Source: Calvatia gigantea
Lineage: Eukaryota; Basidiomycota; Agaricomycetes; Agaricales; Lycoperdaceae
NCBI GenBank assembly: GCA_025093985.1
Contig: JACAAK010000002.1
Span: forward strand, 3,968,001 to 4,032,000
Direction: 5' to 3'
Length of the DNA: 64,000 nt
Part shown: positions 21,564-32,525 of the stretch, piece after piece
How the letters are laid out: every line of letters begins with the position of its first letter
Numbering within the stretch: position 1 is the stretch's first letter
Translations under genes and position numbers: made by a program
The notes under the pieces: model-generated
What the model was told of the DNA's origin: nothing
The model's database searches: none
The model's input: only the letters and a program-made list of their open reading frames with translations

Positions 21564-22700
21564 GTTACCAGTATATCGCACAGCGAGGAAGTAAGATGAA
21601 AGAAAAGGGACCGGCCCTTGAAAATGTGTTGTAGGGTGAGAGAGAAGATGCACCTGGCACTTTGAAGAAACCTCACCTGACGGAAGGGTACTTATATACA
21701 GATTTGTACCACAGAGAATAGTCGAAACGACAGCAACCACCAGCAGAGGCTAGTTACCGACGACCCCTCCAAAACACGGGAGCTTAATTTGTGGTCGGTC
21801 GGGGGTTCAGCCTGTCCGGGTGCTGTCCATACCTGAGGCCTGATGTGCGCTCGTTAAGTGTGTTGGCGTCAGAATATCATCAGGTCTAAAGTTGGCACTT
21901 CCGAACCGACATGTAATCCATGCCCCGTACAACCCTCCGAAGGGTGGAATCAGTTAGATGGGATGTATGGTTATGGAGAATTCGCTCAGATAGTGAACAT
22001 TCCAGTCAAGAGCGGTCGGGCGCCCGCCAATTCCAAGATCATTGATCCGGTCTTCAAAACCTTCAAGCCTCAACGTTTCAACATGGAGAAATCATTTTGC
22101 CCACGGGTACAACGCTTTGTGAAACACTTGCGGGTTAGGGCGCCGGGATTTCACGCCTAACCATAGTGCAAATTTAAAGCTTTGGTTGCTTGACTACTTG
22201 ATAGATCCTGTGCAGCTCCCAATTCTGATGCTCCATGTGGCTCGCGTGTTGAGAGCCGCTGTACCAACCCCAGTTTTCGCATTCCCGCACTCGGCCTTAC
22301 GACAAGAATTCGGCTTTGCGCCATGTTAACTCACGTCCCTCCAAAAATGGACATCCCCATCATAGACACTATGATTCCTTCAGGCTCCGCAATTGTCTGT
22401 GCTGGGAGTGTACCCAACCTCTTGTCAAACAACAATCTGCTCCAGGTGCTACAGGCGCTTCTGCTCCCATTGACACAACTAACATCTCACTTCCTCGTCG
22501 GAGCTGACTTGAACCACAGTCAGGTTGTCGGGGGGGGGCTCCCAGAGTCCATTGATGAAACCCTGACAAGGGAAACACGGGTCAAGAAAACGGTGGCCTG
22601 TTGGATGATGATGTAAAGATGGGCGTTCACTACCCAGGAAGTTATCAAATTTGGTTATTGTCAGTGTATCAGAACCAGAATTTAGCTCGGGGACAGTCGT
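21564..22700. other. Region upstream of RNase copy 2; no gene
   Basis: A TATATAAG sequence (minus strand, about 21691-21698) lies about 130 bp upstream of copy 2. The stretch 21940-22210 resembles 23340-23580 in patches (for example GGAGAA-CGCTCAG, AGAA/ATCATT...GGGTACAACGC, GCTTGA-TACTTG), an old tandem duplication. No protein is recognised. Confidence 0.4.
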
Positions 22701-22732
22701 CAGCTGCAGGCAAGGGGATAGGAATCAATGCG

Positions 22733-23302
22733 GACATATCCCTCTATCTTGACAATAAGAAAGCAAGCATTTTCGTTGTGCTCCAAGTCCCCCCAAAACG
22801 GGCTAGACGAATTACTCAGCCCCCAAGGCAAACCCGGGCGTCAGTATTTGCAAGTGCGACGCTCACCAATTTCTGCTCAACAGTTACTTCACCCAGCATC
22901 CTCAGTGAGCGAAAAGGAGAATCCCATTGTACATCATCTACTCGACTGGGCATTACAGGCAAGATAATCGACTAGACTGTAACCACTACATGTCTTGCTG
23001 TTATTACGTGTACTACATATGCCACGAACGGGCCTCCAGGAGTACCAGCATGTGTCATGCAACCTAATATGTATCAGTTAGTAAGAGACAAAAATCCTGA
23101 GGTGGATAAAACGGCGGAGGGGAAGAATGATACGTACCCCAGAAGGTCGTTGTTCCTTGGGGGTAGGCGGCCCTACTATCTACACCCGGAGGGCCTGAAA
23201 CATGTGGGGTCCTTGCCTCAAGGGATACTCAATAACGGTACTTACCTCCGCTACACCGAAGGAATCGGGGTCCTTCCCTGTTTCCAAACGGACTTGGTAT
23301 GA
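22733..23302 (+). repeat. Segmental duplication, partner at 47735-48293
   Basis: The two stretches align by eye for about 550 bp in the same orientation, from TATCCCTCTATCTTGACAA/TGTCCCTCGATATTGACGA to CCTTCCCTGTTTCC. The duplicated block covers the 3' part of an RNase T1-family gene and about 250 bp downstream of it. Confidence 0.75.
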
Positions 23303-23305
23303 TTT
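23012..23305 (-). pseudogene. RNase T1-family pseudogene (copy 3)
   Basis: The minus strand keeps the last two exons only. Exon 3-like sequence (about 23305-23136) has EYPLRQG, but the frame is broken and FCG reads FWG. The last exon (about 23060-23012) keeps CMTHAGTPGGPFVA, but the terminal Cys codon has become Tyr and the stop is lost. Splice signals survive in part (GTACGT near 23135). Both Cys positions of the C-terminal part are gone. No 79-bp exon, stalk or signal peptide is recognisable upstream. The surviving stretch matches copy 5 closely, so it derives from the duplication 22733-23302/47735-48293. Confidence 0.75.
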
Positions 23306-23873
23306 TTTTTTGCCTCTATGACAAAAAAAAGCAACTCAACAAGGTGCATTATTCCGGAGAACCCGCTCAGGTAGCGTACGTTCTGCAAAACAAACCGAGA
23401 CAGCTGTCAAGGGCAGTCAGGCCAGAGGCCCTTTAATGTAGGGATGAGTCGTTTATGCACCTTCGTGATGGAAGAATCATTACCAGAAGGGTACAACGCA
23501 CCTGAAGAGTGCATTCATTAGCACCAATCAGAGACGAGCCCTAGCCGCTTGATTACTTGGATGGGATCCTGTGGTCATACGTACCGGCATTCGTGATATC
23601 TGGCAACCGAGGTTCGGAAGCTGATGTCCTCTCCTTGAGAATCAGCTGGGAGGCTAGGAGAGTAACATGCCACAGTTTGTGGGTTGGACTGTGGCTGAGG
23701 AATAGGGTTCCTGGATAGGTTTGTTGAGAAGCGGAAAAAAAATTGCCCAATTTAACACCGGCAGAATGCACTTTGGACAAGGTACCATTGCTGAACAACA
23801 CTCATAGTGGACCCAATTTAAAACAATGATGTGTATTAGGTTGTGTACGGGCCACTTATGCAAGTATACTATA

Positions 23874-24399
23874 TCATGTGCAGGCGACGAAGTTGTTTCC
23901 TCGAGCGCCGCGATGGGTCATGCAACCTGGAGAATACCAATCAGTCAGCATCATCCAATACCCTCATATCTCTTTGCCATCACGTACCGCAGAAAGTACC
24001 ATCGTCGCGAAGGTAGACGACCCTATCCGCTCCGGGAGGACCACTAACGTATGGCTCTCCTTGCTTCAAGGGATATTCAACGTAATCACTTCCGTCACAT
24101 TGTGGGAGTTCAACGTTCTCTCTATTCCCAAAGCGGTGGGGGTAGCGACCTCTAAAAGACAACGTGAATTGGTGCTGGTTTTTGAGGAACAGTATATGCG
24201 AACCCGAATGTTGTAGGATGCGGGTTCACTGATTGACCTTGATCAATAGCATTGGAAATATCCTCGTCGGAGTAGGTGACGGCTGTTAAGAAGTTGTGAG
24301 GGCATGTGAGGGAACAATATCGAAAGGATACGTACTCCCACATGTACAGGATGCCATGGCTTGAGAAGCCAACAACAACATCGCGAGGAATTTGAACAT
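23874..24399 (-). CDS. Secreted guanyl-specific RNase, T1 family (copy 4, intact)
   Basis: Four exons (24336-24399, 24204-24282, 23988-24151, 23874-23926) join to 119 residues. The signal peptide is MFKFLAMLLLASQAMA and the mature chain (about 103 residues) starts SCTCG, the classic size for RNase T1. All catalytic positions are present: YPH (Tyr38/His40), VEYPL (Glu58), GADRVVY (Arg77), THRGA (His92) and NNFVAC (Phe100 and the terminal Cys). The family cleaves RNA 3' of guanosine via a 2',3'-cyclic phosphate. Introns are 53, 52 and 61 bp, in phases 1, 2 and 1. The chain has no stalk, unlike copies 2 and 5. A role in extracellular RNA scavenging or antagonism of competitors is inference. Confidence 0.93.
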
Positions 24400-24442
24400 T
24401 GTGACAAGAGAGGTGTTTGGCAAGGGCTCGAACAACGGTCCT

Positions 24443-24450
24443 CTATTTAT
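24443..24450 (-). promoter_or_regulatory. TATA-like box of RNase copy 4
   Basis: ATAAATAG on the minus strand, 44 bases upstream of the start codon. Confidence 0.35.
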
Positions 24451-25432
24451 TGAAGAAATTGAGCGCCTTGGAGCCGAACTAAGTGCGAGTAGTACAAAAA
24501 TTTTGGCAAATCTTATGCCATAAGATGGAGCAGTGAAAGTAGCTCGGTAGAACTAGCAGCACTTTGAATGGCTGGCGAGGCGCCCCGGAGGCAATTTAAA
24601 TAGAAACCATTCCTTTTAAGATAGTCCTTTGCTTTCTTTGGGACTGACCGGGAGTGACCGGTCTTCACGCGGATTGAAGACCCCTCGTCACTTCAAATCG
24701 ATGTTGAGGATGCGGATTAGCAGGGAAAGCAGACGGCACACAACTCAAGTTTGTATTGAGGGTCATGATTTTTGAGCGTGCTATTCGCGTTGTGTTTTTG
24801 ACGATTTTCAGTCTTCATTAGACCCCTGAACTTAATTTACGTCTTGAGACCCTGGCGGCTACTAACCACGCCAGCGCCGGCTGGTGCCGGTGACTTTGAG
24901 TCACCAGTGGTGTTGAGAGGGTTGGTAGCTGTCCATCCAAAAGGGCTAGGGATACGGAAATTTATTACATAACTGGTTGCGGTTTGATGAGACCACTACT
25001 TAATGGCGTTTGAAGATGGGCTGAGGTCGCAGGGGGTGCTTTGGGCGTACAAAAGTTAGAATTTGAGCCTGAACCAGGGGAGATAAAACTCAAGCCACCT
25101 TCAAGATTCTAAACTCACCTGTCCAGGTGCCGAAAGAGTTTGCCAAGTGACAGGAGAGGTCAATTACTGAACCCTTGTGATGTCGCGCGGTCTGGGGGAA
25201 GTACATCAGTAGCCACTGAAGAAGCGGACAAAAATAGGTAGAAGAGGTACAACATTCCATTTCAGCGTTTACCCAAGGAACAATACATGAACTTCTTAAT
25301 GCATGGAGCTGATTCACAGTGGTCGTGGGGACAGGCGATCTTTTTCTCACCCTGATCCGTTCATCGGATCACATGTTACGACATACAAGGGGGCGTTTTG
25401 GAGCGGAAGCTGAAACAGAATACGTGAAATTG
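24451..25432. other. Intergenic, about 1 kb
   Basis: Short antisense frames only. Nothing recognised. Confidence 0.5.
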
Positions 25433-25439
25433 TATAAAG
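25433..25439 (+). promoter_or_regulatory. TATA box of the GMC oxidoreductase gene
   Basis: TATAAAG, 41 bases upstream of the ATG at 25480. Confidence 0.45.
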
Positions 25440-25479
25440 GAGCTGGAGATTAGCTTGACTGTCAGGATACGAAACAAGC

Positions 25480-27775
25480 ATGGTCCTACGGCCGTTTTTG
25501 TTCTCGATTTTTCCACTGGCTATCCCACCGGTTCTTGGCACTTTATACAAGAGTATCAATGAAATCCCATCAACCAACTATGACTTTATAATCGTCGGTG
25601 GTCAGTATATGCGGCTCTGCCTTTCCCTTGTCTGATATCCTGATATCCCTGGGATGCAGGTGGTACCGCTGGGCCCGTCGTTGCGAACCGCTTATCAGAA
25701 GACCCCAACACTAGGATACTGCTTGTCGAAGCGGGCCCAAGGTGCGCGTTTGTTGCTACCAATTTTCCATACTTTAACGCTTCGAAGCAATGAGGGCGTT
25801 CTAGTGAGCCAGGTGCCGGGCCTCATGATTCAAGTTCAGTCTAGCGGGTACGACTGGAATTACACCACTACTCCCCAACCGACAATGAATAAACGCGTAT
25901 TACGATACCCCCGAGGTTACATCCTCGGTGGCTGCAGCTCGCACAGTGTGTAGTCGTTACTTCCTGGTTTGTAAATCTGAGTGTCCGTCAGATTCCATGT
26001 TCTGGTCTCGAGGGTCTTCCGATGATTGGGATCGTTGGGCACATGTCTCGAAGGATCAGAGTTGGGCGTGGAAGAATGTTTTCCGTTACATGCTTAAGGT
26101 GCTCATGCCTGCGTGTTTGCGCACCGGTGTCAATGAACTAATCACAAGGGAAGATCGAACGTTGGACTGAACCTGCCGATCAGCATGACCAGACCGGTCA
26201 GTTTGATCCCTCAATCCATGGATTCCATGGCATGGTCGTTGTTTCTACGCCCGGTTTTCCAAAGAAAATTGACCCCCGCGTTCTTCAAACTACCCGAGAG
26301 TTAGAGGAATTTCCATTTCTCAAGGATGTTAACAACGGTCGTCCGATCGGCGTAGGTTCGTGCCATCCTTTTTACACTTTTCCTGCGTACAAAAATGTTA
26401 TCAGGATGGTATCAGGGGAATGTTGGCCACGGAGTCAGAAGCAGTGCCGCCACTGCATACCTTTCTTCCGAGTTCTTGAAGAGGCCTAACCTCGATGTTC
26501 TTGTCAACACCAGGGTGACACGCGTTCTACCAACAGCCTCTAAAACGAAGGATTTCAGAACCGTTGAACTCGGTAACAACAATCGTAAGTCCCCACACCC
26601 CGAGGTCTGTATCTCATCATGACGCTTACCATATGTGTAGAGACACTGCGGCATCTCACAGCAAGGAAAGAAGTGATACTTTCAGCTGGAGCAATTAACA
26701 GTCCACACATACTCCTTCATTCCGGCCTTGGCGATTGTGATGAACTCAAAAGTCTTGGTATCTCCTGTCGCCATCCATTACCCAGCGTTGGCAAGAATTT
26801 GACAGATCAGCCTTATGTATCAGTGGTGTGGAGCGTGAACTCAACTGTGCCACCGTGAGTCGTTCTCTTGCCTTTGGTGCCCCTCTTCGCAGTGCTACAA
26901 TTAACCAGGCTTAACGAAACTGCCTCCTTGGAGGAGTGGAAACGAACCCATACTGGTCCCTTCACTATGAGTCCCACCGCCTCCAACCACATCGCATTTC
27001 TTAGACTCCCTCATGACTCCCGGGTTTTTCGGACCACCCCTGATCCTGCTGCCGGCCCAAACACCCCCCACATGGAACTCACTCCCCTTGTAAGTCGCTT
27101 GTTCCTCAGATCTTCGCGGCCATCACACATCATTACCTCTCAGGATAACGGAGGATTACGACAGACAGCCAATGGAACGTTTGTAAGCATGGGGATTACG
27201 TTCCTCACCCCGACTTCTCGTGAGCTTTCCTCTTGAACTCGCCCCTGGCATCTGCCATTGATACACGTAACTTGTACACACCAGGCGGATCCGTTGGTGC
27301 AGTAAGCTCGAATCCGTTTGATTCCCCTCGCATCGATCCGAATCTTCTTGCATCGGATTTCGACATTTTTGTTTCTCGTGAAGCTATCAAGGCTTCCCAA
27401 CGATTCTTTGCGGCACCTGCATGGAAAGACTATATTATAGCACCATTCCTACCCCCTGCAAGCACAAAGAGTGACGAGGATCTCGATGCGTATCTTCGTA
27501 CCAGCGCGATTTCATCCTCCCATGCCGCTGGTACATGTGCAATGTCCGCAAGAAATGCCAAGTACGGCGTTGTTGATCCGGACCTCCGAGTGAAGGGTAT
27601 CAAAGGACTGCGGATTGTCGACGCTTCAATCATGGTACGCGGATTATTATACTCCTGGGAACTACGTCTCATGGTTTGATATATTCAGCCCTTTATCCCA
27701 GCCGGACATACCCAGGTCGCAGTCTATGTCATCGCAGAGAAGGCTGCACATATGATCAAGTCAACCTGGAGTTGA
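25480..27775 (+). CDS. GMC oxidoreductase, aryl-alcohol oxidase-like
   Basis: Eleven exons (25480-25600, 25660-25741, 25788-25945, 25992-26098, 26154-26355, 26405-26584, 26641-26854, 26909-27089, 27144-27219, 27285-27634, 27689-27775) give a clean 585-residue frame. The signal peptide is MVLRPFLFSIFPLAIPPVLG. The FAD-binding ADP fold is YDFIIVGGGTAGPVVANRLS, followed by RILLVEAGP; then GGCSSHNSMFWSRGSSDDW and the GMC signature-2 region GAINSPHILLHSG. Active-site histidines lie in SSSHAAGTCAM and PFIPAGHTQVAVYV. The family oxidises aromatic or aliphatic primary alcohols with FAD and releases hydrogen peroxide, which feeds peroxidases in lignocellulose decay. Exact substrate cannot be told. Introns are 46-59 bp. 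An MFS transporter follows on the same strand after 1.7 kb. Confidence 0.95.
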
Positions 27776-29464
27776 GAAATCAAGCGGGGGATCCGCTGTT
27801 GCCTTGTGCCGATATTTACCTTTCCGAGTCACAGGTACAGATTCAGTACCATCAATTTCAATAAGTAGCACGAAAATCCCAGCCACGCACAACCTTGGTA
27901 TTTAAACTCCCAGCTATGGCGCACCGCCCGCGCTACCACGGTTACATTCCGAAACGTCTCGGGGACAAACTTCACCCGGTGTAACTTTCATGTTAGGGGT
28001 TGACTGCCAGAGGAAACCGGAATTTGTTAAAAATCTAGTAGATTTTGCTAACAAACTGCTTCGCGCCTCCTCGCCTCTTCAGGGTCTCCAGAGGGCTTCC
28101 CGTTTTGTGCCGTATGGTGCCACCTTCGCGCAGCCGCTCACCATGGTATCGCCCGCTTCTCCTTCCCACACATGCTTCTCTGCTGTGGTGTAACGGCTTT
28201 GCCTTCTGATCATTGCTGCGGGCAAAATAGATCCGCCAGTGTAGCTGAGAGAATTCAGTTAGCACCTAACGACCTTCCAAAGATATTTTCCTTGGGATTT
28301 GTTGGGGGGGGGTAGGAAAGGGAGCTGTTCATTGAATGGGACCTCCGTTGCAGCAGCTAGATACACCCATTAGTTGTTCTTTGGTAAGTGATTTAGGCAT
28401 CCGCCACAATTGCTTCTCATTTTCAAAATTTTAAGTTCGTCCGTGTCAAGCTAGGCAATAACAGACAGGAGCGCAGGGGTATCAGGAAGGTGCAAATCTT
28501 ATCACATAGGCCCAGGCAGAGGAGATGAATGGCGAAGTTCACGTGAGACGAATTCATTTTAGGTAAGCTTGACATGAGCCAGACACTTATGAATCACCAC
28601 GTCTCTTGCTTCCGTGAGCAAGGATAAGATGGATTTCCTGGGAGAAAGGCTAGCTTGACGTGATGGAATTTCCTGGGACGGGGATCCGCTCTTGTCCTGC
28701 AATTCTAGCCTGGAAGCTTACGATAAATCAGCAATGACCCCTATGTTTGGCAAGATAGATGGTTCCGTCGAAGGTTCGAACTCATGTTTCGGAGTGATCC
28801 ACTGAACTCTGATGGTGAGAACAGACGCCACACCGAATATTTTCTGTCAGGGCTTTTCATCTGGAATATCAATATACGGCGAGCTACGGTTAGGTCTTAA
28901 CTGTCAAAAATTATGAGCTCTACTCTCGTCTTCTGACTCATTACGTCTCTGCTCTCGTCAAAACTAAATGCAACTTTAACAGAAGGCGGCTGTTTTACCT
29001 TCTCTGGATGCCTCGCCCAACGGGCAGTCCGCACCTCAATGGCTTCTTTCTAGTGCCCGCCGTCGATTAGGAACCCCAATACCTGCAAAACAGGACGAAA
29101 ATTCCCTCCTCAAAAATCGTCATTTTGTTGGGCGAGGTAGTTGCGCCTTCAAATATCCGAAGCTTCTATGTGCTTAGGCCAAAGTCCCACTTATTTGTGC
29201 GGTTCAGTTAGTGGGGAAAAGCTTTGATGTGGCTACCGCATTACGAGAGGTGCGTTTCGGTTAGGCTACTGCCTAGAAGGCGAGTTAATATTAATTCACG
29301 TCGGGCGGAGTGTGGTAATTCATTTGGTGCTCGAACGAATTAAGTGAAAACGGTGGCCCTTGTTGCGATCCATTACTTTTAAATACGGTTACCGATTGCT
29401 CCTCAAATTTTTGAACTCATTCCCCCCCGCCGATAACGCACGGCTGGGCTTCTTATTGTTCACT
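27776..29464. other. Intergenic, 1.7 kb
   Basis: No gene seen. A short repeated phrase (TGGA/TTTCCTGGGA) lies near 28630 and 28665, and a TTTAAATACGG sequence lies about 85 bp upstream of the MFS start. Confidence 0.5.
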
Positions 29465-31624
29465 ATGGCAATATCGGAGGAGACACCGCTCTTACACGAC
29501 CACGAAGCTCATCTTGGTGAAGGCGCAAGCAAACGTGAACTCATCTACGAGCGGTTTTCACCCCACCAAAAGAGGGTGCTATTGGCCATTGTGTCATGGT
29601 GCGCAATACTACCGTGTAAGTGTTTTGGACTGCAAGTGATTTGGAATTGTCAACTCAGCTCATCGGTCCCATAGTGTTTGTGTCAGCATCGATATATCCC
29701 GCCATCCCTGAGATGGTCAAGGATTTCCACTCAACTCCAGAAATCATTGGGTGCGCTCTTTTCTGTTTTATCCCAAGACATCGTACTAAATCACCCCTAT
29801 AGATTGGCTGTGAGCATATCAGTTTTCTCGTTATCAATGGGCGCCTTAACGGCCGCGTCCTGCTCTACGTTTTGTAAAAGCCTATTTCATTTTTCGCGGA
29901 GTTTTATTATAATAACCCGTCTCTCAGACGGCCGCAGGCCAATCTACCTGTCTGCTCTCCCCCTTCTTATTTTCGGATCTTTGGGAGTATCTTTGTCACG
30001 GACGGTTGGAGAGCTCTTCTTCTTCCGGGTATGGCAAGCTGCTGGGGCCTCCCCAGGATTTTCCATCGGTGCAGGTGTAATTGGTGATATATTCAAGATG
30101 GAGGAGAGAGGGACTGCGATGGGTATCTTTCTCGCCGTGAGCTTCATTCTTGATGCTCATCGAGGAGGAGACGCTAATGCCACTGATAGGCAGTATTAGT
30201 GGGTCCGGCGATTGCACCCGTGGCTGGAGGTAGGCGAAGTCGTGCTAGAACCTTCTGTGGCTGAACTCGGTGCTTTGTACATACAGGCATAGCAGCAGAG
30301 TACTCGTCATGGCGTGTCATGCAATTCGCTATTGGCGTTTTAGGGCTCATTGCATTCGGTATTATCTGGTTCTACTTCCCTGAGACGAGCCATCCCGGAG
30401 TGCGTGGAATCGACAAACTGCGCCGGGAAGCAGAAAGTGGTGTTAAAATAAGGTGGACACGTTATGTCGTTAATCCACTTTCGCCACTGGGATTATTGAG
30501 AGCTCCAAACGTTTTGGCTGTGGTGAGCTCATGTTTTGATGTAGTAATGCAGAGCGTGATGGAGGTGCTGACGTGAAATGGGGATAGACTCTGGCGTGTT
30601 TCACGATCGTACTTGACATTTTTTGGTGAGCGTTTTGTGAGGTCATAGCGCACCCCATTAACACTTATTTCCCTGTGTTCATGGCGTAGTTTTGATGGTG
30701 CCTCTAGCGTACACAATTGTAAGGAGTAACACCGTTTCTGCTATGGTAATCTGACTACTTAAACTAGGGGGTCAAATATAACATTAAGAATGTCGCTCTC
30801 CTCGGGGCATGTGCGATTCCCGGTGGCATCGGTGAAATGAGTAAGGCAACTTTAAATGCGATGTAAACGATCCCCAATTGCTCACCTCCCTCCTCAAGTC
30901 GGCGCACCGTTATCAGGATACTTGTCTGATAGGATGATTATCCAAAGCCGAAGATCAAGGGGCGGGGTATGGTATCCCGAGGATCGACTTCGCGCAGCAC
31001 TAAGCGGTGCTCTGGTTCTCGTTCCACTGTCCATGGTTCTCTCTGGTATCGTTACGGAATATATCGAAGGGCCAATCGGCTTATCTCTCGACTTTGCTTG
31101 TTTCTTCCTGAATGGTTTTGGGGTGCGTGGGTCGTCACTACCAGCGCCATTAAAAGGACGCAGCTAACTAAATCATATTATGTAGCTGGAATTGGTGTTA
31201 AGCCCCGCTTCTGCCTACGTAGTGGATGTTTTACATTCGCGCAGCGCTGAGGCTGTGGCTGTAAATAAGTGGGTACCTGCGCTTTGCTGTTCAATTCATG
31301 ATGCTCCCGGGCTGCTAAATGATCTAAATCTGGGTTAATCACGTCTCCACGCTTGCTGATATTTTCGGTAGTGGTTTTCGGTCTATCCTACTCTCTCTGG
31401 CGATTTCCGGTATCATGCCGATGATAGATGCTTATGGGGTGATGGTAACGAACATTGCTTCAGCGGTGTTGGTGTGGTTGGGATTTGGGTGCGCGACCAT
31501 ATATCCTAGGTTTATGATACCAGAAGCTCACCCCGGGCACAGGCTGCTCTGGTTAACGATCCAGCACGGAGAGTCCATGAGGGCTTGGTGTGATATTGGG
31601 TTCTCGACGGCTGAGGATAACTAG
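29465..31624 (+). CDS. MFS transporter, drug:H+ antiporter-like (copy 1), one frame break
   Basis: Multi-exon gene. N-terminus MAISEETPLL, then LIYERFSPHQKRVLLAIVSW (TM1). Further exons give VFVSASIYPAIPEM (TM2), RLAVSISVFSLSMGALTAAS, GRRPIYLSALPLLIFGSLGV and FFRVWQAAGASPGFSIGAGV (motif C-like), then GDIFKMEERGTAMGI and WFYFPETSHPGVRGIDKLRR. The second half has VGAPLSGYLSDRM, GVWYPEDRLRAALSGALVLV and ASAYVVDVLHSRSAEAVAVN, ending GFSTAEDN. About 11-12 membrane helices are expected. Compared with the paralogue at 58 kb, the TM7 exon (about 30589-30626) has one extra base in a T run, shifting the frame. Otherwise splice sites and frames are consistent. Substrate unknown; export is typical for the family. 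Confidence 0.8.
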
Positions 31625-32525
31625 ATTTAGGTAGTGACACTTTTGAAAACGGGGGTCTTGAATAAGGCGCCCATTACGCTCTTTGGCCTCGATCTATGAT
31701 CACTTGTAGAAGTAGAAATTCAGTTTAATTATAATAGCTTGAGGTCATGGTACGTCAGAGGGGCTGACTGTTATGACAATGCCCATTGTGAGAACCGTTG
31801 GAGCCTCGTGGTCCTTGAACTTCTCCAAGCGAACTTACTGCGCTTTGCCACATCTCAGGCCTCAGGGCTCAGCACTTGGCCGTAGAAGTGACTGTGTGGA
31901 GGTTCTTTCACCCCAAAATGTTGATACTTACCAAGCACAACGAAATGAAAGGGATCTGTGCGACCCTGACCTTGGGAGATCCTTGCTAACGAATTGACAT
32001 TTGGCGCCTATCTATAGTTGACAGCGGGAGAACACATGATGGTTTCCAAATTCAAGGCGCTGTGTGAAATCTGAGGACAAGGATAGGTTCATTACTCATA
32101 GAAGTTTGTCAAACGTTCCCTGTATTCCAACATACTTACAAACTGAAACCCTCCATTTGATTCTCCGTTTGAGGGAAACGCGGCAATCGTACGTTAAAAC
32201 CAGTTTTCCGTATGGCATGACAGTGTCAAGTCATACATTCCGCGGTTCAGCATTCAATGCCGTGAACCAGGTCCGGAGAGGCGGTGACAAACATCTGATG
32301 GAAGTTGGGCACGAGTCCACCTCGAGGCAGTCACGATGAAGAAGCTGTTTTGTCTGCTTACATCAGCATCTCTGGGCACGACAAGGCGCTTGTCAACCAA
32401 GTTGGAGCCACTCATCTCTCCTTCTACCACAACTATGGACGCAAACTAGCCTCATTTCGTATGTTTTGCAACGTAGAAGTGATAAGAGCTTAATGAGTTT
32501 CGTTTTTAGGCTTTGAACATTCAGT
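31625..32525. other. Intergenic, 0.9 kb
   Basis: Nothing recognised. Confidence 0.5.
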
